Shown here in pieces: positions 44,461 to 56,862 of a stretch of 64,000 nt of DNA. The notes beneath the pieces were generated by a model that was given only the letters and a program-made list of their open reading frames with translations, made no database searches and was not told the DNA's origin. Every line of letters starts with the position of its first letter. Positions within the stretch are counted from its first letter, which is position 1. The stretch comes from Antedon mediterranea (taxonomy: Eukaryota > Echinodermata > Crinoidea > Comatulida > Antedonidae). Location: positions 31,428,501 to 31,492,500 of the forward strand of contig NC_092672.1 of NCBI RefSeq assembly GCF_964355755.1. Direction: 5' to 3'. The position numbers and the translations under genes were made by a program.

Positions 44461-47042
44461 TAAACTAGTAAATCTCTTCTATCTTTTAAATGGCTTAACA
44501 ATTTAAGTTAAATCTTGATTTGTTGTATGGCAGAAATTATAAAGCACTGTATACTGATGTCTCATAGCGCTAAAAGACGAAAAAGTATTAACAAAACATG
44601 TAAGATTTGAGATGTTAAATACTGTATTAGATTGACTTTACAATTTATATACGGTATTATTAAATAATGCAGCAATGCAGTAAGATCTGTTTTACTGCTA
44701 ACCACTGATCATGGTGTTATTTTAATATCAGATTACAGCATTTCCTTCGACAAACATCATTTTCTCAATTAAAATCTGAAGATTTCATTCTACTTATTAG
44801 AATAACAAACAATTTATTTGATTAAATTGTCAAATGAGAAGAAAAACATGCCAAATCTGAAACACAACATACAAAATAAGAATCGGAAAATCGGAAGGAA
44901 AATTAAACGGCCGACAGTGATATATGCTTAATCACACAAACACGGACACACATGTGCGTCATTATACTTGAAATAGGTACATAACACTCAGCATATTCAA
45001 TCAATTCACTATAATATTGTCTTCATAAAAATGAGAAATGAAGAATGATGAAGACGCAGTATGTTTTATTACTATGTGCAAAATAAAAGAAAATTTTACC
45101 ATTAAGGAAAAAGAAAATTTTATAAATCCTGTATTTATGCTATAATAAACTTTAAGTGCATTAATGTTATTTCATCATGCCATTAAAGAAAAACACATTA
45201 TTCATTATTAATCTATTATTAAGGAAAACATTGCTTCAATCAATAAGTCATGAAATTAAAAAATAAAATGTTATTTAATTAAAATGTATTAATAATCATA
45301 ATTTTATTTATTAAATATTTATTATATTTTTCAAAATCGCACATAACACTTACACACAGTGTTTTAGAATATGAAAAAACAAATATATAATTGTATGCCT
45401 ATGTAGATTGTAACAAATTTGTTTTTAGTTGTCCATTTTTGAATGACCAACTATCATGTAGTCATCATGGAGGAAAAAAAATATTTAAACAAAATATAAT
45501 AATATTTTTTCCTCCATGGCCTACTGTATCCCTGCCTTTTATATTTCTTGTTTTTGGCAGAAATTTGATTTAAAAAAAATAGATAATATAAATTAAAATT
45601 CAAGAAATACAAATATGAATGACAAAGAACGTGGGCATTATAATGTTATATAATCTTGATTATGAATTGTGTTGTAACACTCCATATGAACCCTAACATT
45701 CAGAAACTTTGTATAAAATATAAATATTTTTCAAGGATGAATTCGAATAATTAAATTTTATGCACAGTCAATTCTTTGCTTTTGTTGATAAGAAGTACAG
45801 GAATATTCTTTTCTTTTCTATACATTTGTCGTTTACTTTTTTATTGGATTTTTTCTTTTAATTAAAGAAATGTTTCTGATTTTTCTGTTTCTCATTTGTC
45901 ATGTTTTTGTTTCTAATAATAGTTAACTTGGAAAGATGGCCACCCCTTATTTATTTTTTTTTGGGCATTTTTCAGCAAAATTGCAATTAAACTACAATAT
46001 AAATGGTTGAATATTAAAATAATATATTTTTCAAGAAATTTTTTTACTTGATTGTTTGAACAAATTTGAAAACATAGAGATAAGAAAAAAACAAAAGAAT
46101 TAAAGATGGTGGCTTTTATTTAAGGTTATTAAGAATATCCGTTAATCTATTTTAATACTATTGACGTCATTGAAAAGTGATTATGATGATGGCGACATTG
46201 AAATATTTTAATTTAAATATATCTGATATAATTAATTACTATAAGTATAACTGTATATAATAGGCTAATTTTCAAAGATATTTTTTAAAGACATTACTGT
46301 AATTGAAAAATTATTTGTTTAAGTCTTAAAGAAAACATTAACTTTAAATAGGGAATTTGTAGTTTTATGGCCAAACAAAATATGATTTTATCTTATAGTA
46401 CACAGTTGAATTGATATTGGGGTCTAGTTGATTTTTTTTTTGAATTACAATTTTTTAGGTACAGTACATACACATTTTTTCTTAAAATATAATTTTTTTG
46501 AAAGTTAAAATGGCAAATTAACACAAACATGATAGCAATTTTTTTTTTCAGGCAGACAATTATTTTTATATTAAAATGTTTAATATGATAAAAATGAGGG
46601 AAAAATGAAATTTAATAATAATGACAATTTCAGATACCCCGCAGGGTTTTCCGGTCCAAATTGTATTAAATAAAAACAAGCACATGCTTGTATATTTTAA
46701 AGCTTCACCTGTAGCTGAACAAGACATATTTTTCTAAAAATCTGACAGATGAAATATAAAGCCTTCAGGTAAGACACTGGCCAATCAAGTCAATTTCCCA
46801 GCTGTGTTATTTCACATACATTAAAAACACATTAAGAGTAAGAATGTATGTTTATAACATGGAGGAAATAATTTGTCCATGAAAAAAAAAATCAATATCT
46901 GTATGGTGATAGAGGGCAGTCTTCAGACACACACACGCCACTGCGCATGGTGTTCCTCCGACCCAAATGTTTTCAAGAACAGGCATTGCATATCTCTGGT
47001 GGTGCACTCCCCACTTTTGACAGGTATAACAAAATTATGAAT
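44461..47042. other. very AT-rich non-coding stretch with one hairpin
   Basis: It contains a hairpin at 45466-45519 (CATGGAGGAAAAAAAATATT / AATATTTTTTCCTCCATG). A plus-strand donor-like CTTCAG|GTAAGA near 46768 has no supported exon. Otherwise nothing. Confidence 0.4.
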
Positions 47043-47044
47043 TA

Positions 47045-47899
47045 CCGTATATTTCGGTGTATAAGTCGCACCTGTGTATAAGACGCACCCCCTAAGTGAG
47101 AGTAAAATATCGGTATTTTTTATATCGTCGATGTATAAGACGCACCTTATATTTCATCAAAACATTGTTTTTTTAGAATTGTAATAAATATTATTGTAAT
47201 AATATATTTTGTTATATCTACAACGGCGTCCTTTATTTAGGTTTTTTCTTACCTAGGCTCAACCGCGCCCAGCCTCAACAAGTTGTTTCTAACTTGTTAT
47301 TCATGAGTTTCGCACCCGCAACATCGAGTGCATGACCGTGTGTGCAACATGCACGTGTGTGGGCTAGCCTCGCTCGATCATTTCGAGAGGGCGCACGTTT
47401 TCACGGACAATCGTATTCGATTAGTATCTATGTATCCGAGAAGTGTGTACGCTAGGTCCACGCTATAATCACCTGGAGAATATACTAGTCGAATACCGTA
47501 CAACATGTGGCCGCCAAGAAGGGCTTGCGCTGGGGGTACGGCGGTCGGCGATCGTGCGAATAACTATAAATAAATACTATTCCAATCGTAAACGTTTACA
47601 AATGAAATTTTATCGGAGCGCCTAAAATAGCTCCATAATAAACAAATCTTTTCATGGCGCGCCCTTTTCATCATATTTAGTATAACATCACGCTAAAATG
47701 CCTTGAAAACTAGGCAGAAGCAGGTTGCTGTTACGTTAGTACACTGTAGCTAGGCCTAGCCTACTCAGGCCTAGCCAACGAGGTGACGATATGTACACTC
47801 TGTGTGGTGAGGCATTTATGTTCGGTGTATAAGACGCACCCTTAATTTAGAGGTCAAATTTGCGTGTCAAAAGTGCGACTTATACACCGAAATATACGG
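47045..47899. mobile_element. 855-bp TA-flanked TIR transposon
   Basis: CCGTATATTTCGGTGTATAA (continuing GTCGCAC) at the left is mirrored by TTATACACCGAAATATACGG at the right, and both ends are flanked by TA. Subterminal copies of GTGTATAAGACGCACC occur at both sides. The interior is CpG- and GC-rich with TAGGCCTA motifs at 47748-47775. The frame at 47443-47625 is not a recognisable transposase, so it is non-autonomous. The TA duplication points to the Tc1/mariner/pogo group. Confidence 0.85.
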
Positions 47900-48290
47900 T
47901 ACTTTTTGATATCTAGTTTTGACTGATATAATAATTAGAGTTTCCCTATTTAAAAAGATCCTGGATTCACTTCCGCATAACATATATTTCCGCCCCACCC
48001 CCTATCCTGATTCTACTCTACCCTACACCCATGTAGGAATCCTGCAAACAAATGTAAATAGAAGGTTAGTACCCTTACATGGCCTCTGAATGTATGTCAC
48101 ACTAAATCCAAACTTTATTGATTATTGGGACAATATCATAAAAAAAATATACTTCCGTTCATATATATGTCAATAAAATGAACAATAAATATTAATTGAC
48201 AGAATGATTGACCATTTGATTGACAGATTAATTGACCATTGGTGCATCTTAACAATGTCCTGGTTGGCTAACACAATGATTAGATCTTAA

Positions 48291-49146
48291 GAGCCTGTTT
48301 CTATTGAAAAATAAAAAAAGAACGGTTTTTTGGAAACCGGTTTCGGCTGTTGTTTATAAATAAAGATCGCGTTGCAGCTCAATTTTTACTCCAATAAAAC
48401 CGGTTCCGTCCATGTGCGTTCGTTATGAATGACGTCATTATATACACCACAATGCAGTTCGTTAGGCGGAAGCGCGATTTGATCGAGGTCATGTTTACTT
48501 TTTTTCGCATAGCGCGATCCCCAAGAAATAGCATCCATTTCATCATAGAAGGGGGAATTATTACCTGAAACGTTATTGTGGTCCTTGGTTAAAGTATAGG
48601 TAGGCCTACGTCGCACCCTCTGATATTGTCAAGTTGAACTCGTCTATTTTTCACACGCTTTACAATATTCTTAAAAACATGTAGGCCTATTATACGCGAG
48701 TCTTTCTTCCGACTCCCGACAAGTCCCCTCATCTTCTTTCCTTCACATATTTTTTACGAACCTCGTAATAGCATCGGTCAACATTTTTTAGTTAAATAAA
48801 ATACTCACTATCTAGAGAAATAAAAATGACTTAGGCCTAGGTCCTATCGCGCGAGTTTGACTGCGAGTTGACCGCAATCATCCCAGTGCAGCAGACTGCA
48901 GAGTTCAGTTTTTGGGGTCAAATTGAGACCGCGATTGTGTTGCAGCTAAAAATTGCTCCGCGGAAACCGGTTTCAGAACGGTTCTTTGCGATCGAGACCG
49001 CAATCAATTGGGGTTTTTGAAACCGTTTTTAAGATCGGTTCTTTTTTGTGGTTTTTTGTGGGGACCCATTTCTGCTGGCAAGAAAAAACGGTTCTTGAAA
49101 AGAACGGTATTCAAAACCGTATTCTCTGCTCTATAGAAACAGGCCC
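48291..49146. mobile_element. 856-bp PIF/Harbinger-like element
   Basis: TAA (48288-48290) then GAGCCTGTTTCTAT at the left; ATAGAAACAGGCCC then TAA (49147-49149) at the right. A TWA target duplication with G/C-rich GGGCCTGTTT termini is characteristic of PIF/Harbinger. GAAACCGGTTT-type subterminal repeats occur at both ends. The interior has a 76-codon minus frame (48386-48616, RRRPTYTLTKDHNNVSGNNS...) starting at GTG; it is non-repetitive and may be a relic of an element gene, but no family is recognised. Confidence 0.75.
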
Positions 49147-49149
49147 TAA

Positions 49150-51239
49150 AACAGTTATTTAAACAGAGAATAAACAAAAGTGTAATTTGGTACAGAATAT
49201 GATTTTTCCAATCTAAAAAAAAAGTATAAAATACGGAGTAATTACATAAAGAAACTGGAAACATTTCATAAGAATTATATCAGTTTGAAAAAATGACCAT
49301 GTTCCCTTAGATAGTCAGGAATAAAATCTGAAAAGAGGCCTAGAAATCAAGTTAGGGGGAGTGGATGTTAGAAGCAGTCAACATAGCCCAATATCCAATT
49401 AATCCCTTCTGATCACTCTAAGCCCTCTTGAAATGGCTGCCTTTTTCCACTCCCCTAACTAATTTTGTAAAGGTTTTTTTCCTAGACTATTAATTATGTT
49501 TGAAGTGTTGGGAAACTAAGAGTAAAAGTGACGGGTATAAAACAAAAATTGCCAGAGGAAATATGCATAATATTAATTAGATAATTTAATAACAAATCTT
49601 AACTTACAGATTTCACTAATTACTAGCAGTTACTTTCAGCAGATAATAAACATGTTTATGAAATTTAAATCCACAACGGTTGCATCCAGATAGAAAAACA
49701 ACCTCCAAGTGCAAAATGACTTTCAAGGACCTCAACGAATAATAAAGAAGGGGAAATAATACTGTCCACGAACATAATACTGAATATCACAGGAAACGCC
49801 AATATCCTAGCAATGTGCTGCGAGTCTAGCCTTGGATATTAGGCCTTTATTGTGCTGAGGAGACAGCTGGGGTATGCCCTGGCAACCTCTCTGATGGCTC
49901 TAGAAAATCTGGAAATTAATAATTGATCCCAAACACACTTTTAAATAAATGCACAAGTTATTGACCTGTGTGATAGTCAACATTTTTAATTATTTATTAC
50001 AAAAAAAAAACCCCATTCTACATTCTATTTGCAAAATTTGACCGATATTAAACTTAAATGATGTTATACTTTAAATTTATAGGACCAGGATTCACTAGCT
50101 TCATTTAGAAACGATAAACTGCTTTAGCAACACTAAAATGAAAAGTGTGAAATGTAAATGAGATATGTAAACAGAAAATCTTCCCCACATATTGATTTTT
50201 TGTATGCAACCTTTATTTTAATTATATTTCATTATCATTCTATTATTGAATGTCATATACATTTTTAAAAATCTTTTTTTTTTGTCTTTAAACATTTTTT
50301 TATCACTTTACATATTGATTTTTTTTTTATTTAAAAAAAGTTACGATGATCATGTTTTTTTACTTTTATTCTATTTTTTCATTGAAATGTATTTTATTAT
50401 GGTCATAATTATACATTTTAAAACATCTAGTTTTTTTTATCGTAACTCAAAGTTGCAGTCATTATGTTATATTCAAATGTCAAATTCAAGAAGATTCTGG
50501 CCATCAATTATAAGATATGAAACATGCACTGACTATAATAGGCTCAAAGCTCACCTCAAAGCCGCAGGCTTGTGCTTATTTTTAGACGTCGGGTTAACTT
50601 AATGATGTGGGGTGACAAAGACATAAGGACATTAATTACTCAAGAAGAAGTGTTAATAAATAAAATATTCTTTAGTACAACAGACATTTCATTTATTAGA
50701 TTCTTTACAGTTGTCAACCAATGGAAATTTTGTTTTTGTAATGTTTGTTTTCAATATACATTTTATTTATTTATGTTCAACAATACTTTACAATGGTGGC
50801 CCATCAAGTCGAAGCTGATCATTAGGGATGCACAGAAAAATAAAATTTGACATTAAAGATGTCCTCCAAACATGAAAAATGAAGATTAATTAAATCAGAC
50901 TTTGAATATGTTTTTTTGTAGTTTTAATATAGTAACATTTTTAGAATGACCATTTCACATCCCATAACTCACCTCTGACCCCTCTAAAACATCAATTAAA
51001 ACTCGAATAATATAAATGAATAAATTTCATGTTTTTTTCTCGTAAAAGTTTAGACTGGCTGCTGCTTTTCACAACCGTCCCACCTATCCATATTAACTCC
51101 TCCCCTTCATCCTTTAAAATCATAAAATATACAAATCACTTTTTAAACTGCAATCTATAATAAGATACATTGAACGAATACATTGCTTTAACGACATAAA
51201 ACTCATTACGTTGCAATCCTTGCGGTAATTAATGATCCG
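49150..51239. other. non-coding; no accepted exon
   Basis: A plus-strand frame ending at 50602 (SNSRRFWPSIIRYETCTDYN...) was considered and not accepted. C-rich motifs appear near 50960-51110. Otherwise nothing. Confidence 0.35.
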
Positions 51240-51290
51240 CTCGTTGCTATGCAGAGGTTGTTTACTAGCAACCAATGGAAATTGCCTAGC
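51240..51290. promoter_or_regulatory. cluster of RFX-half-site, forkhead and CCAAT-like motifs
   Basis: CGTTGCTATG, GTTGTTTACTAGCAACC and CCAATGG occur within 50 bp. GTTGTT and AGCAAC are inverted RFX-like half-sites with a four-base gap, and TGTTTAC is a forkhead core. No adjacent gene start is supported, so function is unknown. Confidence 0.25.
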
Positions 51291-51899
51291 TGACATTTCC
51301 ATTCTATGAATTCTTAGAGATGCGGATAATTAAACCTTTACGATCTGACAATGATATATATGTATGTATGTATTCAAATACATAATTATTGTTTAAAGCA
51401 TTCTAGATTTGATCTTTTTGAACTTTTAATACCTTTTATTGTATAATTATTTATGTTGTACATTTTTTTAAATGAGATATTAGTTTTAAAATACGTAATT
51501 ATTATTATTTTGTCATTTTGAATATAATAAAGATATGAAAATAAAATATAAAACCTGACAGTTTTATATATGCGTACATTCCAATGACTTTTTGCCGAAT
51601 AAATATTATTATTCAAACTTGTCAATATCAATCATATTATTATTATATTATATATTATTATATCAATTATTAGCAATTTACTTTGTCAAAAATTATTTTC
51701 TGTAATAATTTTGTGTAAATAATGACAAGTATGTATGTTATATAGGATAATATGTAATATATCATATTGTTATTAAGCACCACGCATGTATCTTAAAAAT
51801 ATAAATGAGTCTATAGTTTGACGAGTAAAATTATCAAATCAAAGAAATAGTTGAGGCAATAGAGGGAGCACTAACTTTGATGAAACCATGGAGTATAAG

Positions 51900-52290
51900 C
51901 CTATTTTTAAATTTTGAATTGCAATGTCAAAGGTAGGCGTAGTTCATAGTTCACGCACTTCAGTTGTTCAAATTTTGGATCTACCACTGGCACGCACAAT
52001 GCAATGGGAAGTCACAGAATAAATCATGGTCTTTCGAATATTGTTGAGGGTTTTTGTGCAGACCCATTTTCTGATATCAATTTTTTTTTTAAATTCTCCG
52101 GCTCAATAGGAAGCTTATAGCAAAAATTCTCATTTTAAATCTTAATAAATTAAGTTTTCTTTTTTAAAGAAATGTTTTTCAACATAGTGCTAGGCTTGTT
52201 TTAAAAAAAACAGTCAGAGCAAATTGGAGTTAGTGTTTACCGACCGACCAACCGACATAATGAGGCATAGAGTCACATTGCACACAACTA
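51900..52290 (+). repeat. probable dispersed repeat ending near CCGACCGACCAACCGAC
   Basis: The sequence leads to a degenerate (CCGA)n-like tract at 52243-52256, similar in design to the (GACA)n-ended repeat at 30659-30790. Family not determined. Confidence 0.35.
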
Positions 52291-52918
52291 AAAACAGGTA
52301 TGGAGCCCTGCACAGATGGTAAAGACTATAAAACCACAAGTGAATGAACACTCCTACTGGTAACCACTGCCTCAGTCAAGGCCTAATAAAATGCTTTTTA
52401 TGAGTTAATAAGCCCTGTTGATCCTATCTTGATGTACAGTAAATACAGATCAGGAAACATAAACAATGTTCCAAGTAGGCTAGCTAAAAAAACACACTCC
52501 AGACCAGGAAAGGATCATTTTGAATACATCAATATCTCGTTAAAACATAAACATTAAAATTATCATCATTTACAACTGTAGCAGTAATTTATGAGTGAAG
52601 GTCGCATCCAAAACACCTTTGCCATGAAATATGTCAGTTCCGAGCAATTAGGAGAAGATAAAATCCATTAAAAATTGTTTCCTCTCCTCATGTACTTTTA
52701 TATTCGATTTAAATGACAGATATATACGTTACAGGTGTTTTTAACATGCAAATGTATAGGTTCTAAGAATTCAGTTCTTTCAATCCATACCTGTGTTGTA
52801 CTCACTTAAATAGCCATAATACAGGAATCAGATAACAAGTTTTTAAAGAATAAGAGGTATGTCAACGAGAGATATATAAAATGATAAAACAATTTATTAA
52901 TTTTTTTTAAATTTTTAT

Positions 52919-53004
52919 TTTTTACTTTATTGTTCTGATTTAGCTTTTTGCTTATTTTATTTGTATCTCCATTGAAATACAGCCACTCACTGATACTCAC
53001 ATCC
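52919..53004 (+). repeat. fragment of the hammerhead-associated repeat, copy 4
   Basis: GATTTAGCTTTTTGCTTATT, GTATCTCCATTGAAAT and CAGCCACTCACTGATAC match the central part of 8578-8776 read on its minus strand. The ribozyme end is missing. Confidence 0.65.
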
Positions 53005-53045
53005 ATGTCATTTTCAAAGTATTTTTCCTTAGGATATATACAAAC

Positions 53046-53446
53046 ACATAAATATATGTAAAAATATCATATTTTTACATATGTTTATGTTTTGTAGACT
53101 CAAAACTAAAGATAGAATTTAGAAAATGCTTCAGATGCATGAATGCAAGCATTTTGAACATTTAAAAATCATCAACAATGTAGTAATTATAACAAACTCA
53201 CAATAATGATATTGCATAATTTTTGAAATTTTTGATGTATTGCAGCTTTTTTATTATTTATATAGTCAATAGTAGTTTTATGTTCATACTTGTACATTGT
53301 TAAATAATATATAGTGTTTTTAAATATTGTAATTAATTATTTTTATATGAAACGTTTTATATATTTTTGTACTATATTGTGAAAAGCACTCAAAATATTT
53401 TCCTATGTGGACGAAATAAAGTTATCAATCAATCAATCAATCAATA
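53046..53446 (+). repeat. LINE-like 3' end with AATAAAGTTATC and (AATC)n
   Basis: GTGGACGAAATAAAGTTATC followed by (AATC)n at 53425-53445 is typical of non-LTR element 3' ends. The boundary on the left is not visible. Confidence 0.45.
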
Positions 53447-54338
53447 ATCGTATCTATGAAAATGAAGGAAAAATATTTTAATCTTTAAATGAACCTACTG
53501 AAGATTTTTAACACAATATCAGGGCTTTAAATTACATACGTTTAGATGTCAAAAAAAATTAGAAAGATTCTAATAAAGCTTTTTATAAATCTAGGTTTCC
53601 ATCAGGTTTCAAGATCTTAATATTACCGTAATCACAAAAAAAGCTAAAAGAAGGTTTAAAAATATTTTCCTAGACCTACTCTGATAAATTGAAGAATAAT
53701 ATTCAACAGCGAATCAAGCTAGAAATATACATTTCATAGATTGTGTACGATGGTCCTAATAAACATTGTCAAAAACGTAAAATCAAAAATGATGAAGTAC
53801 AGATATATGTCATAGTCTGCAAGGATCTAACCAATCACGGTACAGAAACCTGATTATGTGATTGGTTAAGAATATGGAAGTCTTAAAAACGGGTTCGTTC
53901 TAGATATTTATAAAATATGATGCGCTTACGGGATGATAGGTGTTTGCCGGTAAAATAAGTGTAATCTATAAATGTCAATCAGAGACATATAGTGTAATTA
54001 CACAGAACAATAATTAAATTGTGTTGATGTATTGTGTTGTTATTTTATCTTTATACTATATGCAATAATGAAACAGGAATAATATCAATTACAGTTACTA
54101 CACTTGTTATTGAAAAGATGGACTAACTACTAGGTTTTTTTAAACTAATTTATATAATATATCGATCTATTGCGATAATATTTCTACTTGGAGTAAAGTG
54201 TTTATACTTTTCTGCTTGCTTTTGTATTTTTATGAATCATGGTTTTTTGATATTTCTTGTGTGGATATTTTCTGATATATTTATTGAAATGCTATATTTT
54301 ATCTTTATGTGCTACTTGGTAAGAGGATTCACAGGCTC
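53447..54338. other. non-coding, no recognisable feature
   Basis: AT-rich sequence; no supported feature. Confidence 0.4.
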
Positions 54339-54341
54339 TTT

Positions 54342-55100
54342 GGGCGCGTTTATACAACACGCTATTACACGCATATTCTACACGCCTACGAAAAGTGTGT
54401 TGTATAACAACAAAGAGATTCCGTGTAATGAGATTTTAATTGCAAAAAAGGCTACTTGGCTGAATCCTAAAATTTGGTGGATTCCCGGTCGCCGTTACCG
54501 TGTTGGAAGTGTCCTCAGGGTATATTTTGACCTCTCGTTAAAACAGGTCGTAATATCAATCATTGCTAACAAGATTATTGGGCCCATTTATTGCTGCTTC
54601 GCTGCCAGCAATCATCCTCCTACCACGTCTTACGCCTAGCCTAGTGGGGCCAACTCGTAGTGGTAGTAGGCCTCTATCGTTTCCCACTCCAAACAGAATA
54701 AAAAAAATAACATCGCAAAAATGGCATCTTCTTCCATAGTGTATAGATGAAACAATGAAACCCTTAAAATAACTTTTATTAATTTAAATGAACCGAGAAC
54801 AAAATAAACAACAATGCAAACGTGAACGAATACAATATATAATGAAAATGGTAAAAACCGCGCGAATACATCGGACAGCGAGGAGGCGACGATGATTGTT
54901 GACAACTCAGCCAATTCAAGCGCGATCAACGATTTGACCTTTTATCCTAGCATGCACTGCGTGTTGATGAAACTTCCGGTATAACACGGTATCGTGATTT
55001 CTAGTATAACAGCAAACGTTAAGGTGGGTTGACCTCGGTCCGAACAACACGCTAAAAATTAAAGCCGTGTTCAAATTTAGGGTGTTGTATAAACACGACC
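54342..55100. mobile_element. 759-bp TIR transposon, superfamily undetermined
   Basis: GGGCGCGTTTATACAACAC at the left and GTGTTGTATAAACACGACC at the right are inverted repeats with two mismatches, flanked by TTT on both sides. ACACGC-type motifs repeat under both ends. Interior frames (plus 54232-54639; minus 54636-54929, MEEDAIFAMLFFLFCLEWET...) do not match a transposase I can name. A 3-bp duplication would fit PIF/Harbinger, but TTT is not the usual TWA. Confidence 0.7.
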
Positions 55101-55671
55101 TTTCAGAGATTTAGTTCACTTTTGTGTTTCCTACCACTTACTTTTTAGTTGTTTGTTTGTTGTTGTTTTGATTGCCAATAAAGAATAAGGATATTTTCAT
55201 CTTTAAACGGTAAAAATGTGCCTATCGTTTATGCTGCATGTTTTCAATGCAGGACAGCAACATACAGTATGTAATGAAATTGAAATACATAACTAGTTAT
55301 ACCATAGAGAAATATTTCTCCACGATTATACAAATAATTGTTTATGAGTTGAAACAGATTATCTTCATGAGTTAAAAGATTGACTGCTTCATATAATACT
55401 TTTATTCAAATAATTCCATCCTAATCAAATTAGGAACTTCAAATAATTCAATCTTGAAAAAACACATGGAATTTACAGACATTATACATAAAAGGGGGTT
55501 TTTTAAATTCTTTTATTGCAATCAATTAATTGTGATTGGATATAACAATATATAAAATACAGAATTATAAAAAGATATAAACAATAAACAACGCAATTAT
55601 GCTAATTAATTAATATGATTCAACTGCCTTTTTGCATTCTGTTATATCATTAACAATGCTAACATACAGTT

Positions 55672-55800
55672 GAACCTGTTAGAGGGATACTTTCAGGACT
55701 TGTTGACTAGTGTATATGATATACTTCCCCTTGTTTGTTTTGAACATTGGAAAGTTTCCCCATAGAAAAGAGAAGTGGTTCTCTGTCAGGTAAATAATTA
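55672..55800. repeat. left part of a GGGATGTCC-family copy
   Basis: ACAGTTGAACCTGTTAGAGG, GGATACTTTCAGGACTTG and AAGTGGTTCTCTGTC follow the family order (ACAGT.GAACC start). Confidence 0.4.
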
Positions 55801-56085
55801 TTCCCAGATCTAGACAATTTAAACAAAATCACTAACCTGTTCTACTTCCTTTTGATTGAATATCAACAAAGTAGGTATACCAATTAAAAACCAGAACAAA
55901 AACAGGTGAGCACATAGGAAAATAAACCACAAAGTGGCACCTGTATGTTAAACCATTGCATCTGTAACCACACACTTAAATAGCACTGTATCCACACTCT
56001 CATTGAAAATGTCCATTTGTAAACACAGTATGCTTTTAATTACACAGCCAGTGAAATAAACTTGACATGTAAAGGCATTTCAACA

Positions 56086-56502
56086 TTACCACTTTTCAAG
56101 GATAATTTTGGCAGAAGTCAAGCATCCAATTAAAAAAAAGTTTATTTTGAAAACCATCAAGAATTTTTTAAATTGTGTCATAGCCTTGTTTCTGGTATTG
56201 AGACAACCTTCACAAGGTTGAAAAAAACCTTCTTCCAAGTATTTACGCTTAAGGTGTGATAAATATGTGATGTAAGCACACAAATTCATTAAACACAGTA
56301 GAAATACTTTGACATGTATCTGCTGTATTTCAGTGCTGAAGAAAAAAGGTATTTGTTGACGCAATGATAAAATAACGAACAATCCTATCTTTGATATTGT
56401 TCCGAATATGAAAGTAAACAATACTACAGAAACATATGTAACAGCATAGATGAAATTTCCTCTATGGTAACAGGAATAACTGTTGATAAAATATAGATGT
56501 AA
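56086..56502 (-). CDS. terminal exon of an unidentified multi-pass membrane protein
   Basis: An acceptor-like CTTCTGTAAAATAG on the minus strand is followed by 138 sense codons and a TAA at 56086-56088. The start reads LHLYFINSYSCYHRGNFIYA, the end FLIGCLTSAKIILEKW. Three hydrophobic segments are visible: VTYVSVVLFTFIFGTISKIG with the following LFVIL, VKVFLLCLMNLCAYITYL, and FLMVFKINFFLIGCLTSAKI. They are separated by polar loops, one with CEGC. An internal acceptor (CTTTTTTCTTCAG near 56346) could give a shorter exon. The frame enters in phase 0, matching the donor phase of the 29-nt exon at 57783-57811. The alternation of loops and membrane segments argues against a chance frame. The family is not recognised; a receptor or transporter end is possible. 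Confidence 0.4.
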   Translation of the reverse strand, partial: LHLYFINSYSCYHRGNFIYAVTYVSVVLFTFIFGTISKIGLFVILSLRQQIPFFFSTEIQQIHVKVFLLCLMNLCAYITYLSHLKRKYLEEGFFQPCEGCLNTRNKAMTQFKKFLMVFKINFFLIGCLTSAKIILEKW

Positions 56503-56586
56503 CTATTTTACAGAAGTGTGAAGATAGCCTATCTTTGATATTACTCTGAATATAAACAAAAACTAAACAGTACTTCAGACAGGTAC

Positions 56587-56862
56587 AAATCCAGAAACGT
56601 ATGCGACCAGGTACTCTAGAAACGTATGTGACCAGGTACTCTAGAAACGTATGTGACCAGGTACTCTAGAAACGTATGCGACCAGGTACTCTAGAAACGT
56701 ATGCGACCAGGTACTCTAGAAACGTATGTGACCAGGTACTCTAGAAACGTATGTGACCAGGTACTCTAGAAACGTATGTGACCAGGTACTCTAGAAACGT
56801 ATGTGACCAGGTACTCTAGAAACGTATGTGACCAGGTACTCTAGAAACGTATGCGACCAGGT
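56587..56862. repeat. 25-bp minisatellite, about 11 copies
   Basis: AACGTATGTGACCAGGTACT + CTAGA repeats at exactly 25 bp from 56596. Copies differ only at ATGCGACC versus ATGTGACC. It joins the 27-bp array without a gap. Confidence 0.95.

Noticed and set aside
50460-50602. Plus-strand terminal exon (SNSRRFWPSIIRYETCTDYN, RLKAHLKAAGLCLFLDVGLT)
   Set aside because: The peptide is protein-like and could be a LINE relic, but the acceptor tract is poor and the upstream part of the frame is low-complexity Phe/Leu.
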